Shown here: piece by piece, positions 62,276-64,000 of the stretch
Numbering within the stretch: the first letter of the stretch is position 1
Layout of the letters: every line of letters starts with the position of its first letter
Assembly (NCBI GenBank): GCA_024195265.1
Contig: JAJLRJ010000010.1
Span: 26,521,676-26,585,675, forward strand
Reading direction: 5' to 3'
Length of the DNA stretch: 64,000 bases
From: Dendrophyllia cribrosa
Taxonomy: Eukaryota; Cnidaria; Anthozoa; Scleractinia; Dendrophylliidae
Program-made: the position numbers and the translations under genes
Notes under the pieces: model-generated
The model's input: only the letters and a program-made list of their open reading frames with translations
Database searches by the model: none
Told to the model about the DNA's origin: nothing

Positions 62276-62945
62276 TAGTTCTCAAGATCGCAAAAGCCGA
62301 GAGAGTAAACAAAACTTTCAAGGTTTACAAACATTACATCAAGCTACTTTTTGACATTATCATTAAGTAATTTCACAAAACCAGTGTTAATCTCTCGATC
62401 AATTTATTACCAGTACACAAATAGTAAGGTTTGAAATATTATTGCGATTCATTTGAATTCAAACATACAGAATTTTTTTATTCTTGCAAAATATATATGC
62501 CATATACCATATTTTAAGATGTCTATGTGAGATTTTCAATGCGAAATCTTAAACGCGCTAAATTTCACTTTTACTGATTTCTAAGTTTCTTGTTTATCGT
62601 CGTTATGGTAATATCGATTTTACCAGAAAATAAATCTTGCCAAACTTGAATTCAAAACCACGTTGATCTCACTTGGAGAAGACCGCTTAAAAGCCGATTG
62701 AAAAATGTTGGTATGGTCTCCAGAAAACTGTATCGAACCACCTTAATATGCAACAAAATAGTCTAAGTTCCTGTACAGATTTACCTGCACAATACGTGCT
62801 TGTCACTTTACATTAATCATGAGATTTTCTTGTTAAATAAGCTAAATTTTACATTAGTCTTCGACTTTCTTACTGCCATGAAAATGTAAATTATTAGTGC
62901 TTCCAGAAGCCAGGCTCTCAGATAGAGGGCGAAAGTAGTTACATG
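62276..62945. other. Intergenic DNA
   Basis: No gene or repeat recognised. Confidence 0.35.
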
Positions 62946-63135
62946 CAGTCAAACCTCCATTAAGCGGTCACCCTCGGGGAATAACCAACTGACTGCTTAA
63001 TAGAGGTGACTGCTTAAAAGAGTTCAAGTTTACAGTAAATATGGGGAGTGATTTAATTCCGGGAATTTGTCAAGTGACGGCTTTATAATAGAGGCTGACT
63101 GCTTAATACGGTGCCGCTTAATACAGGTTCGACTG
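62946..63135. mobile_element. Second, shorter pogo-like MITE
   Basis: Starts CAGTCAAACCTCCATTAAGC and ends TTAATACAGGTTCGACTG, about 190 bp. Related in its ends to 61457-62275 but older: the TA duplication is no longer visible. Confidence 0.6.
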
Positions 63136-63617
63136 TTCTTTATTTTTCGCTATCCCCCAATATCTGATCTCACTGGAATCATCCTGTTGGAAACTTCACC
63201 CGTAACAATAAATGATTAAAGTGACCTAACGGTAAAAGAAAAAGGTATAAAATGCACCGGATCAGTTACAAAAACTAAAAGGAGCAAAACAAATGCAACA
63301 ACCCAACCGGCAGCTGATCAGTGACACACTCCAGAAACTTTGAAGAGATTGAGCGCCTGCTTTCGGCACTAGGATTTCTGGGATCGGAATGGTGCATTCG
63401 AATTCTACTCGACAGTTTCCAACAGGCATCCATGCATTTTCTTGATTTTTTTTTTAATTCCATTTTTCGTCTAAATGGTAAGCACCAGTGTCACTGAAAT
63501 TGAGACTGTTAACAAGTTAGTGTGTCCTAAATATTATATGTAACGGTCTTCAACTTGAAGCTAATTGGCGAATCTTTTCTGATGTCATTATTTATATTTT
63601 GTTTCATAAACATACGA
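63136..63617. other. Intergenic DNA
   Basis: Nothing recognised. Confidence 0.35.
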
Positions 63618-63723
63618 ATTTGAGGCCGGGGTACACGTGAATTTGAATGAAATTCTAAGATGTTTAAAGAAGGGATAGAAGAAAGAAAATGATTTTTGGA
63701 ACACCAACAGACAGTTGATATCC

Positions 63724-64000
63724 ACGCAAGAGCACCCCAGGTTGCTAGTGGACTAACTTGGTGTCCGTCTATTAATTATCATTTACAAATTCTAATTTTA
63801 AATCTTCACTAAATCTTCAATATTTCTTATTTCTCTTAATTTTACAAATTCTTTGAGAAAAACTATTTCCTCCCAAACATATCCAAAAATCACCCAAAAA
63901 TTTACAAAACACCCCATAACAAGGATTCTTGAGATGAGTATAGAGTTTTTGGATTGCTTGAAACGTGAACGAGATATTTCCATTAAAGCCATGTCAAGTG
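63724..64000. repeat. Copy of the 58690-58958 segment
   Basis: Same orientation and order as 58690-58958, running off the window. In the first copy a final exon starts 57 bp after the matching end, so a third paralogue exon may lie just beyond the right edge. Confidence 0.6.

Overview
The window is nuclear DNA of an animal, most likely an anthozoan cnidarian such as a stony coral. This is an inference. It rests on spliced exons of a PAN/EGF/LamG-like secreted protein gene, many short fold-back repeats and G/C homopolymer tracts, decayed LINE and Penelope-like retroelements, and a Polinton/Maverick whose proteins look like the cnidarian type.

Layout. Positions 1-24.37 kb are host DNA. They hold the last exon of a secreted-protein paralogue (711-993), many fold-back (MITE-like) elements, a 2.6-2.9 kb direct duplication (14.0-16.6 kb and 20.4-23.3 kb), LINE fragments and a decayed DUF3504-like gene. 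Positions 24,374-47,405 are one Polinton (Maverick), an endogenous virus-like DNA transposon with 227-bp terminal inverted repeats and a 5-bp AGGCT repeat on both sides. Positions 47.4-64 kb are host DNA again. They hold exons for PAN, EGF, calcium-binding EGF and LamG-like domains plus a final exon that is a paralogue of 711-993. A decayed LINE sits in the first intron, and a Penelope-like fragment and pogo-like elements follow.

The Polinton carries a protein-primed DNA polymerase B, a D,D(35)E integrase, an A32/FtsK-type packaging ATPase, a double-jelly-roll major capsid protein, a probable penton/minor capsid protein, a VLTF3-like late transcription factor, a YqaJ-type exonuclease and about ten small virion- or membrane-like proteins. 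Replication-type genes lie near the ends and virion genes in the middle. I did not find the usual Ulp1/adenovirin-type protease. Three lesions break this copy: one in-frame stop in polB, one in-frame stop in the integrase between the second Asp and the Glu, and a 4.59-kb insertion in the exonuclease.

The least ordinary parts are four. (1) The 4.59-kb insertion has 152-bp inverted repeats that I read as identical, a 6-bp AAAGAT duplication, and two opposed arrays of a 21-bp repeat around a 0.43-kb unique spacer. (2) Each Polinton end is an ~86-bp stem hairpin, and four of the five differences between the two ends form two compensated base pairs. (3) There are two start-proximal motif classes: CCAATTGAAGAAA plus an AT-rich box before polB, the exonuclease and two terminal genes, and CATATATATACC almost touching the ATG of most virion genes. 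(4) A segment at the left end carries a second copy of the VLTF3 gene tail and a second copy of the polB promoter and N-terminus.
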